In this document: piece after piece, positions 37,139 through 45,528 of the stretch
Numbering within the stretch: position 1 is the stretch's first letter
Layout: each line of letters begins with the position of its first letter
Source: Pelomonas margarita
GTDB lineage: Bacteria > Pseudomonadota > Gammaproteobacteria > Burkholderiales > Burkholderiaceae_C
DNA: 64,000 bases
Assembly (NCBI RefSeq): GCF_043555875.1
Contig: NZ_JBIGHW010000003.1
Coordinates: 1-64,000 of the forward strand
Direction: 5' to 3'
Made by a program: the position numbers and the translations under genes
Notes under the pieces: generated by a model
Seen by the model: the letters and a program-made list of their open reading frames with translations, nothing else
Databases searched by the model: none
What the model was told of the DNA's origin: nothing

Positions 37139-37893
37139 CCCGCCGGCCGCCGGCCCTACCCCGCCCCAGCCTGCGCTGGCTGGCCGGGTTGGCGCTGGCG
37201 GCCGCCACATCCGCCGTCACCGCACAGGGTGCACCGGCACCGCTTCGCTTTGTGCTGCCCACCAACCAGGCCATGCCCCTGCTGGCCATGACCGGGTCGC
37301 GGCCGGTTGACGGCCTGCTCAAGGACATCGCCGAAACCCTCGCAGCGGGCCTGGGACGGCCGCTGCAGTACGTCGTGCTGCCAGCCAAGCGCGCGGCCTC
37401 GGCGCTGCACAGGGGCGATGCCGACGTGCACTGCTACGTGCAGCCCGGCTGGCTCGAGGGGCAGCTGCTGTGGACGCAGCGCTTCATCGCCTCGGCCGAG
37501 GTGGTGGCCGCCTCGCGTGACGCACCACCCCTGGCCGCCCTCTCGGGCCTGGCCGGTGAACCGGTCGGCACCGTGCTGGGTTACCACTACCCCAGAATCG
37601 ACGCGGCGCTGCCCCGGGCCTTCAACCGCCAGGACGTCGTCGACGCGGACACCAACCTGCGCCGGCTGGCCGTGGGCCGGGTGCGCTATGTGCTGACCGA
37701 CAGGCTGTCGCTGCAGCACTTCATCAAGCGCCACCCGGGCGCAGGCCTGCGCGAGGTGCTGGAGTTCGACCGCACGGAGCTGGGCTGCGCCGTCTCGCCC
37801 CGTGAGGCGGCGGCGCTGGACGCCATCAACCAGGCCCTGCGCCAGATGCACACCGAGGGCCGACTGAACCAGATCCTGGATCGTTACCGCTGA
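37135..37893 (+). CDS. orphan solute-binding-like protein (SBP family 3 type)
   Basis: 252 residues with an N-terminal signal (about 1-31, ending VTAQG). The mature protein resembles amino-acid-type binding proteins: LRFVLPTNQAMPLLAM, LLKDIAETLAAGLGRPLQYVVLPAKRAASALHRGDADVHCYV and an ending MHTEGRLNQILDRYR. It is translationally coupled to serB by ATGA, but no transporter genes are present. It is more distant from the 13-16 kb trio than those are from each other. Cys residues in DVHCYV and LGCAV may form a disulphide. Ligand unknown. Confidence 0.7.
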   Translation: MTRRPPALPRPSLRWLAGLALAAATSAVTAQGAPAPLRFVLPTNQAMPLLAMTGSRPVDGLLKDIAETLAAGLGRPLQYVVLPAKRAASALHRGDADVHCYVQPGWLEGQLLWTQRFIASAEVVAASRDAPPLAALSGLAGEPVGTVLGYHYPRIDAALPRAFNRQDVVDADTNLRRLAVGRVRYVLTDRLSLQHFIKRHPGAGLREVLEFDRTELGCAVSPREAAALDAINQALRQMHTEGRLNQILDRYR

Positions 37894-37909
37894 GGCAGCT
37901 GCCGGCGCA

Positions 37910-38131
37910 TCACTGCGGCGCCACGACGCGCACGGTGTGGCCAGCCAGGCGCACCACCTGGCCGGCGCGCATCTTGGCCGTCTTGCGCAGCTCGACCTGC
38001 CCGTCCACCGTCACCTCGCCGGCCGTGATCAGCGCACGCGCCTGCCCGCCGCTGTCGGCCAGGCCGGTGGCCTTCAGCAGCTTGTCCAGTTCGATGTAGT
38101 CGCCGCGCAAGGCCAGGTCCAGGTCGCTCAT
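37910..38131 (-). CDS. S4-domain RNA-binding protein (YbcJ-like)
   Basis: 73 residues consisting almost wholly of one S4 domain: IELDKLLKATGLADSGGQARALITAGEVTVDGQVELRKTAKMRAGQVV. Small stand-alone S4 proteins of the YbcJ type bind structured RNA, perhaps during ribosome assembly; the exact target is unknown. It lies 37 bases beyond the end of a PEP-CTERM gene on the same strand and may be read from its own promoter. Confidence 0.85.
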   Translation of the reverse strand: MSDLDLALRGDYIELDKLLKATGLADSGGQARALITAGEVTVDGQVELRKTAKMRAGQVVRLAGHTVRVVAPQ

Positions 38132-38168
38132 GGCCGCATTGTCTCCGAGCCGGCGCAGCGCCCTCCGT

Positions 38169-38990
38169 TCAACGCCGCATGCGGCGGCGGGCCACGCAGG
38201 CCACCACGCCCAGGCCGAGCAGCATCAGCGCATGGCTCTCGGGCTCGGGCACGGGCGCGGCCACGGCCAGCACGTCGGCCACGATGGGTGTCGTGTTGGA
38301 CGCGGTGATGGTGGTCCAGTTGTCGCCGTCGGCCAACGCTGACTTCAGCAGGGCCATGGAGGCGTAGGGCGCGTCGGTGCCCGTGGTCTGGGCCGTGAAC
38401 TGCGTGTAGCGCGTCGCGGTCGTGCCGAACTTGTACTCGCGAAGCTGGATGCCGCTCAGGCCGGTGGCAGCGGTCGGGTTGTCGGCGCTGGTGTAGGTGC
38501 CACGGTTGGAGATGGCGCCCAGGAACGTGATGGCCGAGGGCTGGTAGTTGGTGGCGTACGACGCGGCCTGGAAGGCATAGAGGATGTCGCCGCCGCTGGA
38601 GATGTTGGAGGCGCCGCCGTTCAGGTTGGTCACCGTGCCGCTGGGCGTGCCGCCTGCTGCGCCGGACTTGGCCGTGTACTGGCCGGTGGTGCCGGTGCCC
38701 AGCAATGCCACCGAGGTGCCGGCCGCGACCTTGGCGTTGGCTGTCCAGGACCAGAAGGTCTCGGCCGTCGTCGAGAACACACCGCTGGAGGTCGGCGTCG
38801 TCAGCACATTGGTGTCGGTGAAGTAGATCGTCGTGCCGGCGGCGATGTCGGTGAACGTCACGAACGACCAACCGCCCACCGTCGTGTTGCCGTTCACGCC
38901 GGTGAAGGCGAAATCGCCATGGGTCAGCGTGGTGGCCTGGGCGGCGAAGGCGGCTGCGGCGATGGCGGCAAGGGTGAGGAAGCGCTTCAT
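38169..38990 (-). CDS. PEP-CTERM sorting domain protein
   Basis: 273 residues from ATG 38990, behind AAGGAGAC. A signal peptide (MKRFLTLAAIAAAAFAAQA) leads into a Ser/Thr/Gly-rich extracellular-type domain (GDFAFTGVNGNTTVGGWSFVTFTDIAAGT). The C-terminus is a PEP-CTERM signal: VPEPES, a hydrophobic helix and an Arg cluster (ARRRMRR). Exosortase recognises and cuts this signal, so the protein goes to the cell surface or biofilm matrix. No exosortase gene is in the window. The function of the N-terminal domain is unknown. Confidence 0.85.
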   Translation of the reverse strand: MKRFLTLAAIAAAAFAAQATTLTHGDFAFTGVNGNTTVGGWSFVTFTDIAAGTTIYFTDTNVLTTPTSSGVFSTTAETFWSWTANAKVAAGTSVALLGTGTTGQYTAKSGAAGGTPSGTVTNLNGGASNISSGGDILYAFQAASYATNYQPSAITFLGAISNRGTYTSADNPTAATGLSGIQLREYKFGTTATRYTQFTAQTTGTDAPYASMALLKSALADGDNWTTITASNTTPIVADVLAVAAPVPEPESHALMLLGLGVVACVARRRMRR

Positions 38991-39018
38991 GGTTTGTCTC
39001 CTTGGGGTTTGATCGGGA

Positions 39019-39765
39019 TCAGTGGGCACGGCGACGGCGAGCAACGGCCGCCAGCGTCAAGAGGCCAGGCACCAGCAGCAGCGCCGAGGCGGGTTCCGGC
39101 ACGGGTGCGGTGGCCAGGACGAGGTTGTCCAGCGATACGCCGTAGTAGTCGTCGCGGTGGGTCAGCGTGAAGCCGGCAATGTCGGCCGTGCCGCCCGTGC
39201 GGGCGAAGGCGAAGCGGCCATCGCTGCGGCCGCTCAGATCCACAGCCTCGATGAGGCCGCCGTCGATGCGGTACAGGCTCAGCGTCACCGCACCGCCGTT
39301 GACGTCACGCAGTTGGAAGCCAAGTGCCGACACCGGCGAGGCGAAGCGGGCCGAGATGGCGCCAAAGCCGTCGGCCGCGCCCGCCAATGGGCCGACACCG
39401 AACAGCGCCGTGCCGTCGGCATCGCCGTAGTTGTAGGCGCCGAGATTGGCGCCAGCTGCGCCGGCCAGCAGCGTCAGGCCCGCCGTCGGCGTGCCGTTGC
39501 TGAGGTCGTCGAACCAGTCCTGCGCCACCTCGCCCGGACGCGGTGCCTTCGCGATGGCCAGCTCCTGGCCGTCGAAGCGCTCGCCGAACTGCACGCCGCC
39601 GCTGGTCAGCACGCCGTCGATGAGGGCGCCATCGGCCAGCTCGGAAAAGCTGATGGCCGTACCGTTGAGCGAGGTGTAGTGGACCTCCTGGGTGGCGGCC
39701 GCCTGGGCGGCGCCAGCGACGAGACTGAACGCCAGTGCGGCCAGCGTGTGGGGTTTGAACCTCAT
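39019..39765 (-). CDS. PEP-CTERM sorting domain protein
   Basis: 248 residues from ATG 39765, with AAGGAGACATTC just upstream. The signal peptide (MRFKPHTLAALAFSLVAGAAQA) is followed by a lectin-like beta domain (GALIDGVLTSGGVQFGERFDGQEL, FGAISARFASPVSALGFQLRDVNG, YYGVSLDNLVLA). It ends with VPEPAS, a hydrophobic helix and RRRRAH, a PEP-CTERM signal for exosortase. It begins only 17 bases beyond the pectate lyase stop, so the two are likely co-transcribed. Confidence 0.85.
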   Translation of the reverse strand: MRFKPHTLAALAFSLVAGAAQAAATQEVHYTSLNGTAISFSELADGALIDGVLTSGGVQFGERFDGQELAIAKAPRPGEVAQDWFDDLSNGTPTAGLTLLAGAAGANLGAYNYGDADGTALFGVGPLAGAADGFGAISARFASPVSALGFQLRDVNGGAVTLSLYRIDGGLIEAVDLSGRSDGRFAFARTGGTADIAGFTLTHRDDYYGVSLDNLVLATAPVPEPASALLLVPGLLTLAAVARRRRAH

Positions 39766-39782
39766 GAATGTCTCCTTGTGTG

Positions 39783-42144
39783 TCATTGACCGCCAACGAC
39801 CGTGACGTTGTCGAAGTCCGCCGTGACGACGGTCGAGTTGCTACCGGACGACAGCGCCAGGCCCACGTACAGCGTGGGCACGCTGACGCTCAGGTTGCTG
39901 ACCTCGCTCCAGGTCACGCCGTCGCTGGACGCCGCGGAATAGACGGCGTTGCCACGGCGCTCCACGCGCACCCACACGGGCAGCGTCGATGTGGAAAAGC
40001 TGCCGATGTTGGATTTGTTGTTGCCATTGATCGCCGCGCGGATGGCGCCAGTGGACGCGTAGCGCGCCGTCCAGGCATAGGCCGGCGTGCCGCTCAGCGC
40101 GCTCATCGCCACCACGCCGGCACGTGCGGAGTCCGCGCTGCCACCCTGCGTCACGACCCGGGCGGTGAACGTGAAGTTACCCGTCAGCGCGCGGTACTTG
40201 AAGTTGAAGGCGTAGGGCGCGCCCGTGTTGATGACGCCCGCGCCGGACAGCGTGTACGCGCCCGTGGCCGGGTTGTAGGTAGCAGCAGGCGCCGCCACCG
40301 TGACGGCGGTGCTCAGCACCTGCTCGTTGGCGCCGTTGACCTCGCAAGGCAGCACCGGCGTGCAGGCCGTGCCCGGGATCAGCGGCGCCGGCGCGGGGCC
40401 CGGTGCCGGTGAGGGCGCCGGGCTGGGCGATGGGGAGGGCGACGGCGACGGCGACGGGCTCGGGCTCGGTGCAGGGCTGGGGCTGGGTGCGGGCGAACTC
40501 GGCAGCGGCGGCGGCAGCGGCCCCTGCACCGCGAACGGACCCACGCGGCCTGCGCCAGCCGATTGCTGGATGGCGCTGCGCACGGCGTCGGCGCTGCGCA
40601 GCGTGTAGGCATAGGGCGGCACCCAGTTCTGCGCCACCGGCAGGCCTTCGCAACCCTGCAACTGCACGTCGATGACGCCGGTCATGGGCTTGCCGGCATC
40701 GTCCTTGTCGCTGATGAAGCGGTGGCCCGAGCTGCGGAAGCTGAGGGCCTGCTTGCCACCGGCCAGCTTGCCGCAGACCTCCTTGGGCTTGAGGCCCGTG
40801 AACTCATAGAAGTTGTTCTCGGCGATGACGTCGGACTGGTAGCGCACGTCCAGGCCGGAGGCGAACTTCTTGTCCGGGTCATCCGTCGTGGTGCTGCCCG
40901 TGATGAGGTTGTTGTACATGTGCAGCTGGCCGAAGCGCACCAGCGGCAGCCGGCTGTAGGGGTGATCCCACCAGTTGCCGGTCATCGTCACATGCAGGCG
41001 GCCTGCATCGCTCCAGGCGCGGCCAGAGTCGCCATTGCCCACCAGCGTGGTCTTGTGGTGCTTGGTGAACACGCTGTTGGACACGGTCACGTAGTCGCTG
41101 CCGCGGATGATGTCCAGCGCGCCGTCGTGGCGGGTGTCGCTGGCCAGCGAGTCGGGTGTATCGCCATCGCTGATCGTCACGTGGTCGATCCAGATCTGCT
41201 GGCCGCGCGTGATGGCGATGCCGTCCATGTAGGCATTGCCACTGTCCTCGGGGTTCACGTCCCAGGGCGTGTCGATCGCGAGGTTCCGCAGGATGATGTT
41301 GCGCGTCCAGGTCGGGAACAGCTCCGGATCCTTGCCGGCGGCGGCCCAGGCCTTGAAGTCGGCCTCGGCCCCGGCCGAGGTCGTGGCGGCCTCCGTGCCG
41401 ATCAGGATTTGCGTGCCGGTGATGCGCGCCGGCCGGCCGTTGCTGTCGTTGATGCCCACCAGCGTGGTGTTGGACGGGATGGAGAAGCTGCCGCCGTTCT
41501 TCTGGTCCAGGAAGCCCGTGTACTCCTCGAACACGGTGTTGTTGTCGCGCCAGCGGAAGTCGATGTGGCCGACGATGCGGATGATCTTGGGCTCGTTCTT
41601 CGCCTCGCGCAGTGCCGCCAGCAACTGCTCCTTGTTGAACACCGTGTAGACGCGGTTGGCCGCGGCCGACGAACCGCCGGTGACGCGCACCTTGCCCTGG
41701 CGCGACCAGCTGTGCCAGCCGTTGTCCGGCGCCGTCTCGCGCTCGAACATCAGCACGCCCCGGGTGGGATCCACGGTAGCGAACTGCCAGGCCGGCAGGC
41801 GCGGCGCGGTAGTTGGCGGGGTTGTGCAGGCCGCTGATCGTGGCGGGCGCCGCATAGCTGCGAGTGCCGATGTCGAACAGCAGCGGCGCGAGGGTTTCGG
41901 TCAGCGTGACGGCGTCGATGACCGGCGCGGGCGCCGGTGCAGTCGGCCGTGGCGCGCGCGTCGCGAGCGCCCGCACCGTGGCGCCCTCCGTGCTCGCGTC
42001 CAGCCGCGTGGCGCTGGGCGCGTCGGTGGACTGCAGCGAGGCCGAGGCCTCGGGCACCGGGCTCTGGCCGCCGCCGCACGCGGCCAGCAGGCCGAGCGAG
42101 ATGGACGAGGCCAGCAGGCCCCGGGTGGGCTTGCGTGGGTTCAT
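39783..42144 (-). CDS. lipoprotein pectate lyase (PL1) with Pro-rich linker; apparent 1-base frameshift
   Basis: ATG 42144, behind CCAGGAGACAAGCC, encodes a lipoprotein signal (lipobox LAAC) and reads normally to NYR near 41806. The lyase then continues in another frame from PRLPAWQF. The span has one extra base, so one insertion near 41805 (CGCGCCGCGCC) explains it. The lyase domain has WIDHVTI, DGALDIIRGSDYVTVSN, HHKTTLVG and RLPLVRFG, all PL1 catalytic or calcium-site motifs. A Ser-Pro linker (40384-40504) joins a C-terminal DUF1349/laminin-G-like beta module. If intact it would be about 786 residues and cleave polygalacturonate at the cell surface. The part from 41855 lacks a secretion signal. 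Confidence 0.8.
40384..40504 (-). repeat. Ser-Pro dipeptide repeat linker
   Basis: An imperfect hexanucleotide repeat coding for alternating Ser-Pro and Ala-Pro, about 40 residues, between the pectate lyase catalytic domain and its C-terminal module. Such stiff linkers are typical of secreted polysaccharide-active enzymes. Repeat number may vary between strains by slippage. Confidence 0.75.
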
Positions 42145-42548
42145 GGCTTGTCTCCTGGGCGCACAGGCGTGGCGCGCCGCTTCTTGTGGGTGGGTCGAGC
42201 AGGCGCCTGCTGCCGGTCAACCGGCTCGCAGGGGCGAACGCCATCAGCTCCCGACCCGTCAGGGGTCGGGCGCGCAGCGCAAAACGATCAGGACGCGGGG
42301 AAAGCGGCGGCAGGCCGTGAGGGGTGTGAGGCCCGCGCGGCACCGGCTCGCGGGGGCATCAGGGCAAGCGGGCGCAGCAGGCGCACCGCCCTGCAACCGC
42401 CGTCGAAGCCCCGGGCACCCGGCGGTGTCCGGTCATGGGCCTGCAATCAGCGAGCAGTTGAAACAGTGTTTCGCTTCCTGGGCGGCGGGTCAACGCGGGG
42501 CAATCCCTGAGCCCCCCTGGGCTGAGGGGACGGGTCTGCCCTGGGGCG
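42145..42548. other. 404-base intergenic interval
   Basis: No convincing gene is found. The right part follows the end of the minus-strand membrane protein gene and the left part should hold the pectate lyase promoter. A perfect 8-bp hairpin (42250-42257 with 42263-42270, loop GTCAG) lies inside but has no T-run in either direction. No other repeats stand out. Confidence 0.4.
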
Positions 42549-43415
42549 TCACGCCGGATGGACCGGCGCGCCCCCTGCAGGAGCGGCATCCAGCGCCGCG
42601 AAGCGGTCGGGCGCGCGCGGGCGGAACCGGTCCTGCCAGCCTTGGAGGAACAGGCCCATCAGCGTCAGCGCGTGGAACAACAGGCCCATGCCGGCAATGC
42701 CATAGCCGCAGTACAGGCACAGCGACGAGTCGCTCTTCCAGCGGCCGTCCCGGGCCACCCAGATGGCATCTGCGTCGCCCACCTGGGCCCGCGCCAGCAG
42801 CGACTTGCGCGAGATGTGCACGTAGGCGCCCTGCCCGTCCAGCCGGTGCAGCGTCACGCGACGCCGGCTGGACCCGCTGGGATCAGGCTCGTTGCTGACC
42901 ACGCGGGCCTCGTAGCGGACGGCGCCGTCCATGAAGCGATCGGTGCGCCCCTGCTCCCACAGGCCGACGCCGGTAAACACGCCCGGCACGACTTGCAGCG
43001 CCAACAACAGCAGCAGCCAGCGCCGCCAGTAGGCCCAGGGTGAGCGCGGCAAGCGGGCGGCGATGTCGGCCTCGCTGCGCCAGCGCCGGCCGCGCCGCCA
43101 GCCGGCGCGCGGGCCGGTGTCGTCGGGGGCCGCGACAAAGGCCTGCAGGCGGCGCACCACCTCGGCCCGGCTCAGCGCGGCCCGCTCGCTGCGCAGCGGC
43201 GAGGCAGCCCCGTCCAGCAAGCGCAGCTGAAAGCCCTGCCCCATGTCGCCCGCGGCCTGCAGCACGCGGCCGGCGCCGCCCAGCAAGGCATGGCTGCCGG
43301 GCTCACGGCCCCAGCCACGCAGCGCGTCCGCCACGTCCTGGGCCGTGGCCACAGCGTGACGGCTGCCGTCCTGCACCGACAGCGTGAGGCCGACGCGTAC
43401 CGCGCCGCCGCTCAC
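42549..43415 (-). CDS. uncharacterised two-helix membrane protein
   Basis: 288 residues from a GTG start that overlaps the stop of the ThDP-enzyme gene (GTGA), so it is translated with it. The N-terminal half (1-130) is soluble with many Arg. One hydrophobic segment lies near 130-152 (WRRWLLLLLALQVVPGVFTGVGLW) and a second near 235-260 (YCGYGIAGMGLLFHALTLMGLFL). Between them is an Arg-rich beta-type region (VRYEARVVSNEPDP, RRRVTLHRLDGQGAYVHIS) reminiscent of DUF3592. I do not recognise a function. Confidence 0.6.
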   Translation of the reverse strand: MSGGAVRVGLTLSVQDGSRHAVATAQDVADALRGWGREPGSHALLGGAGRVLQAAGDMGQGFQLRLLDGAASPLRSERAALSRAEVVRRLQAFVAAPDDTGPRAGWRRGRRWRSEADIAARLPRSPWAYWRRWLLLLLALQVVPGVFTGVGLWEQGRTDRFMDGAVRYEARVVSNEPDPSGSSRRRVTLHRLDGQGAYVHISRKSLLARAQVGDADAIWVARDGRWKSDSSLCLYCGYGIAGMGLLFHALTLMGLFLQGWQDRFRPRAPDRFAALDAAPAGGAPVHPA

Positions 43416-45133
43416 GCGCCGGCCAGGCGCTGCTCGGCCGCCGCGCGGATGGCGCTGAGGGTGCTGCGGCTGGTGGACACGTCGACGTCCAGCTTCAGGT
43501 GTAGCAGCGTGGGCTGGTCGGGATGGGCCAGCACCTCGGCCAGCGCACCGGCCACCTCCTCGGTGCGCGTGAGGCGCGCCGCCCGCCAGCCGAAGGCCTT
43601 GCCCAGCGCGGCGAAGTCGGGGTTGTACAGGTCGCTGCCTGACACCCGGCCCGGGTACTCGCGCTCCTGGTGCATGCGGATGGTGCCGTAGGTGCCGTTG
43701 TCGACGACGACGACGAGCAGCCGCTGGGCGCCATAGCCGGTGGCCGTGGCCAGCTCCTGGCCGGTCATCAGGAAGTCGCCATCGCCGGCGATGTTCACCA
43801 CCCAGCGCTGGTCTTGCAGCAGCGCAGCGGCCACCGCAGCGGGCACGCCGTAGCCCATCGCGCCGGAGGTCGGCGCCAGCTGCGTCTTGCCGAAGCGGTG
43901 CAGCGCCGTGTAGCGGTGGAAGCGGTGCAGCCAGCCGCTGTAGTTGCCGGCGCCGTTGGTGAACACCGTGCCCTCGGGCAGCGTGGCGTCGATGAGGCGC
44001 ATGACCTCAGCCATGTCCAGCGGCGCCACCGGCGTGGGCACGAGGTTGGCGCTGTAGTCGGCGTTGGCAGCGGCCGTCCAGTCGCGCCAGGCGATGTCGG
44101 CGGGCGGCGCCAGCGCGGCCAGCGCCGGGGCGGCCTGGCTCATGCTCGCGTTGATCAGCAACTCGGCCGTGTAGACGCGGCCCAGCTCCTCGGCGCCGGC
44201 ATGGATGTGGATGAGCTGTTGCGCCGGTCGCGGTGCCTGCAGCAGCGTGTAGCCGCCGGTCGTCATCTCGCCCAGGCGCGGGCCGATGGCGAGGATGAGG
44301 TCGGCGTCCTTCACCCGCGCCGCGAGCCTCGGGTTGATGCCGATGCCCACATCGCCGGCGTAGTTGGGGTGGGCGTTGTCGAACAGGTCCTGGAAGCGGA
44401 AGGCGCAGCCCACCGGCAGTTGCCAGGCTTCAGCGAACGACTGCAGCGCCGCGGTCGATGCGGGCGTCCAGCCGCCGCCACCGGCGATGACCAGTGGCCG
44501 CTTCGCCGCCGCCAGGCGCTCGCGCAGCTCGGCCAGCGCGGCGGGCGTGGGGGCGGCTTCGGCGGGCCGCGCAGGGGCGACCACCGGCGCCGAGATCGGC
44601 TTGGTCAGCATGTCCTCGGGCAGCACCAGCACCACCGGGCCGGGCCGGCCCTGCATGGCCGTGTGGAAGGCGCGTGCGACGTACTCGGGCAGGCGCTCAG
44701 CCTCGTGGCATTCACCCACCCACTTGGCCATGCCCAGCGTGCCAGGGCCAAACATCTGGCGGTAGTCCACCTCCTGGAAGGCCTCGCGGTCGCGCTGGTC
44801 GCTGGCGACCTGGCCGATGAACAGGATCATCGGCGTGCTGTCCTGAAAGGCGGTGTGCAGGCCGATGCTGGCGTTGGTAGCGCCGGGGCCGCGCGTGACG
44901 AAGCAGATGCCAGGCTTGCCGGTCAGCTTGCCTTGCGCCTCAGCCATGAAGGCAGCGCCACCCTCCTGGCGGCAGGCCACGAAGCGGATGCTGTCGCGAT
45001 GCTCATGGAAGCCGTCGAGGACGGCAAGGTAACTCTCACCAGGAACGCCGAAGACGGTGTCGATGCCCTGTGCGATCAGCGCCTCCACCAGCTTGTGGCC
45101 GGCCAGGCGGGGGGGTGTCTCTTGTCTAGTCAT
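43412..45133 (-). CDS. ThDP-dependent enzyme, acetolactate-synthase-like large subunit family
   Basis: 573 residues with the three domains of the pyruvate-oxidase/AHAS family. The PYR domain contains the GVPGES loop and an activating Glu in CRQEGGAAFMAEA. A central domain has VIAGGGGW, and the PP domain has the Mg-ThDP motif GDGDFLMTGQELATATGYG...DNGTYG. No acetolactate synthase small subunit gene adjoins, and family members of this pattern are often annotated only as ThDP-binding proteins, so catabolic decarboxylases or ligases are possible. It is cytoplasmic. The following membrane protein gene overlaps its stop. Confidence 0.85.
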   Translation of the reverse strand: MTRQETPPRLAGHKLVEALIAQGIDTVFGVPGESYLAVLDGFHEHRDSIRFVACRQEGGAAFMAEAQGKLTGKPGICFVTRGPGATNASIGLHTAFQDSTPMILFIGQVASDQRDREAFQEVDYRQMFGPGTLGMAKWVGECHEAERLPEYVARAFHTAMQGRPGPVVLVLPEDMLTKPISAPVVAPARPAEAAPTPAALAELRERLAAAKRPLVIAGGGGWTPASTAALQSFAEAWQLPVGCAFRFQDLFDNAHPNYAGDVGIGINPRLAARVKDADLILAIGPRLGEMTTGGYTLLQAPRPAQQLIHIHAGAEELGRVYTAELLINASMSQAAPALAALAPPADIAWRDWTAAANADYSANLVPTPVAPLDMAEVMRLIDATLPEGTVFTNGAGNYSGWLHRFHRYTALHRFGKTQLAPTSGAMGYGVPAAVAAALLQDQRWVVNIAGDGDFLMTGQELATATGYGAQRLLVVVVDNGTYGTIRMHQEREYPGRVSGSDLYNPDFAALGKAFGWRAARLTRTEEVAGALAEVLAHPDQPTLLHLKLDVDVSTSRSTLSAIRAAAEQRLAGA

Positions 45134-45158
45134 GTCAAGACTTTAGCCCGCGCGATGC

Positions 45159-45524
45159 TCAGCGAGCCCCCTCGATCGCGCGCTCCATCATCTGGTCCTT
45201 CAACGTGCCCTTCTGGTCCACATCCAGCACCTGGCGCAGCAGCGGCGCGCTGCTGGCCGGTGCCGGCTTGGGCACCGGCGTCCCCGGCACCACGTTGACG
45301 GGCGGCGCCGTCACGGCCTGCGCCTGATGCCCGGCCGGACAGTCGACGTTGGTGTATGACACCTGCTGGCCATTGACGCACTTGCGCAGCGGCGCCGGGG
45401 CCGGCGCAGCGGCCTGCTGCGCCGAGGCGACCCAGGCCCGCAAGGGGCCCGGCTGTTGCCAGGCCAGCACAGCAGCAGCCACGCACACGCCGATCACGCC
45501 CCATACACGCAGCGAGAGCGCCAT
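45159..45524 (-). CDS. small membrane-anchored DUF4124-like protein
   Basis: 121 residues from ATG 45524, starting four bases after the AI-2E permease stop. An N-terminal hydrophobic segment (about 5-21) acts as a signal or anchor. It is followed by an Ala/Pro-rich stretch and a short CVNGQQVSYTNVDCP motif resembling DUF4124 (Cys-containing, often written YRCxxxGxxxYTDxPC). The rest is Pro-rich with a helical tail. Probably periplasmic; function unknown. An earlier reading start at 45638 lies inside the permease gene and is not credible. Confidence 0.65.
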   Translation of the reverse strand: MALSLRVWGVIGVCVAAAVLAWQQPGPLRAWVASAQQAAAPAPAPLRKCVNGQQVSYTNVDCPAGHQAQAVTAPPVNVVPGTPVPKPAPASSAPLLRQVLDVDQKGTLKDQMMERAIEGAR

Positions 45525-45528
45525 GGCG

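Noticed and set aside
40384..40504. CRISPR-like or minisatellite array
   Set aside because: The repeat is in frame, codes for Ser-Pro/Ala-Pro and has no spacers. It is a protein linker.
42250..42270. Eight-bp hairpin between the membrane protein and pectate lyase genes as a terminator
   Set aside because: No T-run follows on either strand; it is only noted within the intergenic entry.
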